Shown: in pieces, positions 61,308 to 64,000 of the stretch | Layout of the letters: each line of letters begins with the position of its first letter | Numbering within the stretch: position 1 is the stretch's first letter | NCBI RefSeq assembly: GCF_001602525.1 | Contig: NZ_LSYT01000009.1 | Coordinates: forward strand, 186,001 to 250,000 | Reading direction: 5' to 3' | DNA length: 64,000 nucleotides | DNA from: Flavobacterium chilense | GTDB taxonomy: Bacteria; Bacteroidota; Bacteroidia; Flavobacteriales; Flavobacteriaceae | Position numbers and translations under genes: made by a program | Notes under the pieces: generated by a model | Databases searched by the model: none | What the model was told of the DNA's origin: nothing | Seen by the model: the letters and a program-made list of their open reading frames with translations, nothing else

Positions 61308-61822
61308 ATTTGAAGCCTTAATGGTTTTAGCCAGAATGAGTATATTGGGTTAAAGAAGGCGGCAATTTTAATAGTATGAATTTGAAACAATAAGTGTTCA
61401 AAACGAGCTCTGAAAGAGCCTTAGAAATAGCATGGTGCGAAGCACTATGAATGAAAAACGATTGTTAGCTTAGGCCCTGTAAGGGCGAAAGCCTAACCAT
61501 AAAGGAAATATTCACTATAGTTTATATGTTGTTTCTGGATTCTTAAAGATGTTTGTATTGTCATTTTGCTTTTGCCCTTTCAGGGCGATATTCATTGTTG
61601 ATTTAATTCGTAGTGCGATGCACTACGCTATTGTTTTTGTGGCTTTCAGCCTAATTATTAAAGATTTTGAAAATTATATAGAGCTGTTGGTTTTAACCAG
61701 CATTTTTTTTATGGTGTAATAGATTTAGTCAAAACACTGGATGATCTTGTTTTGTGTAAACTGGACTATAACTGAGCTTTTACTTTATGATACTTTCGCT
61801 TTTTTAATTAAAATTTTAACTA
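61308..61822. repeat. 515-base gene-free stretch with an array of small palindromes
   Basis: At least six short perfect or near-perfect palindromes: GCTCTGAAAGAGC (61407), TGGTGCGAAGCACTA (61434), TTAGGCCCTGTAAGGGCG with GCCTAA (61471-61497), GCCCTTTCAGGGC (61574), CGTAGTGCGATGCACTACG (61609-61627) and GGCTTTCAGCC (61641). The left half is roughly an inverted image of the right half. A second TGGTTTTAACCA with T run lies at 61688-61710. No ORF with gene character. Confidence 0.8.
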
Positions 61823-62275
61823 ATGGATTACAACATCAAAAAAGCAAGTATTGAAGATCTTAACGAAACAGCAGAACTTTTTAATCTATATCGCGTTTTT
61901 TACCGTCAGGAATCTGATGTCGAAAAAGGCAAAGCATTTCTGAAAGAACGATTACTAAACAATGAATCAGATATTTTTTTAGCAATTGTGAACAGAAAGG
62001 CTGTTGGGTTTGTGCAATTGTACAAATTATTTCATTATACCAAATTGCAAAAACAATGGCTGTTAAGTGATCTTTTTGTACATCCTGATTACCGTGGAAA
62101 AGGATTATCTGTAGCATTAATTGATCGTAGCAAACAATGGTGCATAGAAACAAATGCCTGTGGTTTAATGCTGGAAACAGAAAAAACAAATGACATAGGA
62201 AATCAGTTATATCCGCGTTGTGGATTTGAATATGACGGATTACATAACTATTATCATTGGTGGGCTAGTAAATAA
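61823..62275 (+). CDS. GNAT family N-acetyltransferase
   Basis: A 150-residue acetyltransferase. Acetyl-CoA loop: LLSDLFVHPDYRGKGLSVAL; C-terminal strand pair: ACGLMLETEKTNDIGNQLYP and FEYDGLHNYYHW. The HNYYHW ending is typical of a small group of single-domain GNATs that act on amino acids or polyamines, but the substrate is not settled. Single gene between two repeat-rich gaps. Confidence 0.9.
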   Translation: MDYNIKKASIEDLNETAELFNLYRVFYRQESDVEKGKAFLKERLLNNESDIFLAIVNRKAVGFVQLYKLFHYTKLQKQWLLSDLFVHPDYRGKGLSVALIDRSKQWCIETNACGLMLETEKTNDIGNQLYPRCGFEYDGLHNYYHWWASK

Positions 62276-62322
62276 ATATCGTAAAACATAATTGATTTAA
62301 TCCCACAGAAACTGATAGTTTT

Positions 62323-62355
62323 ATCTTTGTCGAAGTTCAAAACTTCGACAAAGAT
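62323..62355. terminator. hairpin between convergent genes
   Basis: ATCTTTGTCGAAGTT and AACTTCGACAAAGAT are perfect 15-bp complements with a 3-base loop. There is no T run, so termination is likely but not certain. Confidence 0.65.
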
Positions 62356-62413
62356 TACTCTACAAATAAAAAGAACTAAATTAAAATTTTATAAAAAAAT
62401 GTGTGAAACTGCC

Positions 62414-63199
62414 TTATAACAAAACTTCTTTTGTAATAATATAAAATCCCATTACGAGAACAAACCAGCCAAAAAGAGGTTTTAGTTTTGTGCCGTCGAT
62501 TTTTTTAGAAAGCTGACTTCCAATTAACATTCCGAGAAGTGCCATTCCTGAAACGCCTAATAAAAAAGTATAATTTATGGGGGTTCCAATGTATAAATCG
62601 CCACCAAAACCTATTGAGGAATTAATTGTAATAATCAATAATGAAGTTCCAACGGCTTGTTTCATTGGTAAATTGGCAAAAAAGAGCAGGGCAGGAATAA
62701 TTAAAAATCCTCCGCCGGCACCCAAAAAACCGGTTATAATTCCAACGGCAAAGCCTATTACACTTAATTGAATATAATTCGTTTCGGTTGCTTGTATTTC
62801 GGGTTTGTTTTTTTTGATCATGGATATTGCTGCCGTAATCATCAAAACAGAAAAGATAATCATAATCAGAAAATCTTTGGATACGGAATACGAAGCTATA
62901 GAAAATAGCGTAGAAGCAATTTGCGGAAAAATAACCTCACGAATAATCAAAATAGAAATTACAGAGGGAATCGCAAAATACAACGCCGATTTTAGTTTAA
63001 GATTTCCCATTTTGTAATGGCTGTAACTTCCGAACAAAGCAGTTAATCCTACAATAAATAAAGAATAAGACGTTGCTTGCTCCGGATTTACCTTAAATAA
63101 ATACACCAAAATTGGAATAGTAAGTATCGATCCGCCACCGCCAATTAAGCCCAGTGAGATTCCAATAATGATTGAAGCAAAATACCCTAAATATTCCAT
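62414..63199 (-). CDS. TSUP family sulfite/sulfonate exporter (TauE/SafE)
   Basis: A 261-residue membrane protein with about eight helices in two repeats, each with a Gly-rich loop: IGISLGLIGGGGSILTIPIL and GIITGFLGAGGGFLIIPALL. TSUP members export sulfite, sulfolactate or related anions. It lies next to a Crp/Fnr gene and near the MBL-rhodanese/YeeE cluster, so sulfite export after persulfide oxidation is a reasonable inference. Confidence 0.92.
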   Translation of the reverse strand: MEYLGYFASIIIGISLGLIGGGGSILTIPILVYLFKVNPEQATSYSLFIVGLTALFGSYSHYKMGNLKLKSALYFAIPSVISILIIREVIFPQIASTLFSIASYSVSKDFLIMIIFSVLMITAAISMIKKNKPEIQATETNYIQLSVIGFAVGIITGFLGAGGGFLIIPALLFFANLPMKQAVGTSLLIITINSSIGFGGDLYIGTPINYTFLLGVSGMALLGMLIGSQLSKKIDGTKLKPLFGWFVLVMGFYIITKEVLL

Positions 63200-63272
63200 T
63201 ACAGTTGTTTTTGCAAAGGTGCTTCGTTAAAAAGAAATCTACAGTAACATTTATCACATAAGTATTATTAAA

Positions 63273-63428
63273 CACGAATTTCACTAATTAAAACGAAGTT
63301 TTTTATTTTTCAACCGTTATGATAGTAAGATAATTAAGTTTAGTTCCTTGACTCTTAACTACTTTAATATCTTAATGATAAAATTGATTTGATATACAGT
63401 GAATTTGTGCTAATTAGTGAAATTTGTG
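63273..63428. repeat. inverted repeat overlapping the end of the Crp/Fnr gene
   Basis: CACGAATTTCACTAATTA (63273-63290) and TAATTAGTGAAATTTGTG (63411-63428) pair with one mismatch across ~120 bases. The right arm encodes the last residues (STNFTN) and the stop of the Crp/Fnr protein. The gap 63200-63409 has no gene. Confidence 0.75.
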
Positions 63429-64000
63429 CTTAGTAATTCAATCTGATTGCGGTTGAGTTTAACCAAACCTCTTTGTTCCATTTTTTTGAGTAATCTCGAA
63501 ATTACTTCTCTTGAAGTATTTAATTCGGATGCAATTTCCTGATGCGATAAATTAACTTCAGAACAGCCACAAGCATCAGAATGTCTTTTTAGGTAAAATT
63601 CCAAACGCTCATCCATAGAACGAAAAGCGATGTTGTCAACAACTTCCAAAACTTCTTCAAAACGGCTTCTGTAAGTTTCGATTACAAATTCGTACCAGGT
63701 TCTGTGTTCCATCATCCATTTGTCCATCATTTGTAACGGAATCATCATGACAGTAACATCTTCGACTACTTTTGCCATGATCTGGCTTTTTTCGCTTTTG
63801 GCTGTACAAATCATCGAAATAGCACAGGCTTGTCCGGGTTGCAGGTAATACATTAAAAATTCACCTCCATCTTCGCCTTCACGATAGATTTTGATTTTTC
63901 CTTTGGTAATTAAAACGGTGTTTTTAATGTACTGCCCGGTTCGCATTAAAATGGTTCCGGCTTCAAAATCCTGAAGACTCCCATTTTCTTCAATGGTTGC
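63410..64000 (-). CDS. Crp/Fnr family transcriptional regulator, N-terminus cut by window edge
   Basis: The frame stays open to the end of the window, so 196 C-terminal residues are seen; an internal Met at 63946 is not the start, since the cyclic-nucleotide-binding fold begins upstream (ENGSLQDFEAGTILMRTGQ). The effector domain is followed by a long helix and the winged helix SHQEIASELNTSREVISRLL. Cysteines at ACAISMICTAKS and DACGCSE could sense redox or sulfur species. It probably controls the neighbouring TSUP gene and perhaps the MBL-rhodanese/YeeE cluster. Confidence 0.9.
   Translation of the reverse strand, partial: ATIEENGSLQDFEAGTILMRTGQYIKNTVLITKGKIKIYREGEDGGEFLMYYLQPGQACAISMICTAKSEKSQIMAKVVEDVTVMMIPLQMMDKWMMEHRTWYEFVIETYRSRFEEVLEVVDNIAFRSMDERLEFYLKRHSDACGCSEVNLSHQEIASELNTSREVISRLLKKMEQRGLVKLNRNQIELLSTNFTN

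Noticed and set aside
61407..61651. Palindrome array considered as an integron attC array or an origin
   Set aside because: No integrase, no consistent attC core sites and no iteron or DnaA-box spacing.
63410..63946. Met at 63946 as the start of the Crp/Fnr gene
   Set aside because: The reading frame and the cNMP-binding fold continue upstream to the window edge, so the true start is outside.

Overview
The window looks like chromosomal DNA of a Flavobacterium-type member of the Flavobacteriaceae (Bacteroidota). The DNA is AT-rich. Two surface proteins belong to type IX secretion (T9SS) families. Promoters show the Bacteroidota -7 box TAnnTTTG, and ribosome-binding sequences are weak or absent. 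The neighbours include lone heme A synthase, 2TM-domain proteins, a TonB receptor and word-like intergenic repeats that are familiar from flavobacteria. I see no rRNA, tRNA, CRISPR array, prophage or complete insertion sequence.

Layout. 1-5.4 kb holds a truncated IgGFc-binding-like surface protein, a T9SS type B protein and a two-gene ABC exporter. 5.4-15 kb holds a conserved protein with possible kinase-like motifs, a propeller-like lipoprotein, a giant phosphatase/kinase-like/barrel lipoprotein, an HD-PycTM fusion and a GAF protein. 15-24 kb holds an SDR/TetR pair sharing a palindromic operator, a nucleoid-associated protein, a four-helix-bundle gene inside a repeat, HPP and ClC membrane proteins, and a five-gene operon (DinB, unknown membrane protein, YciI, acetyltransferase, VOC). 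24-30.6 kb holds a TonB receptor and a cassette of a LytS-type kinase carrying a 2TM domain, four free 2TM proteins and a LytTR regulator. 30.6-35 kb holds ctaA, a CCA-adding-type enzyme, a GxxExxY protein and yaaA. 35-39.7 kb is a TetR-controlled tripartite efflux operon.

40-49 kb is the tryptophan operon, trpE-G-D-C-F-B-A on the minus strand. It is interrupted by a lipoprotein gene and by a nitrilase/GGCT pair. A previously unlisted 18-residue leader peptide with three consecutive Trp codons, followed by a strong intrinsic terminator, precedes trpE and indicates attenuation control. 49-54.2 kb holds a secreted beta-helix-like protein, a MarR-nitroreductase-YceI operon with twin operators, and glpD. 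54.5-64 kb combines sulfur genes (MBL-rhodanese protein, two YeeE/YedE halves, a TSUP exporter), cytochrome bd (cydAB), an HD protein, two GNATs and a truncated Crp/Fnr regulator.

The most unusual features are the 2TM/LytTR cassette, the orphan HD-PycTM fusion, the phosphatase/kinase-like/barrel protein, the Trp leader, and the intergenic inverted repeats. Those repeats reach into gene ends, enclose small lone genes (four-helix bundle, GxxExxY, HD) and in places appear to supply start or stop codons.
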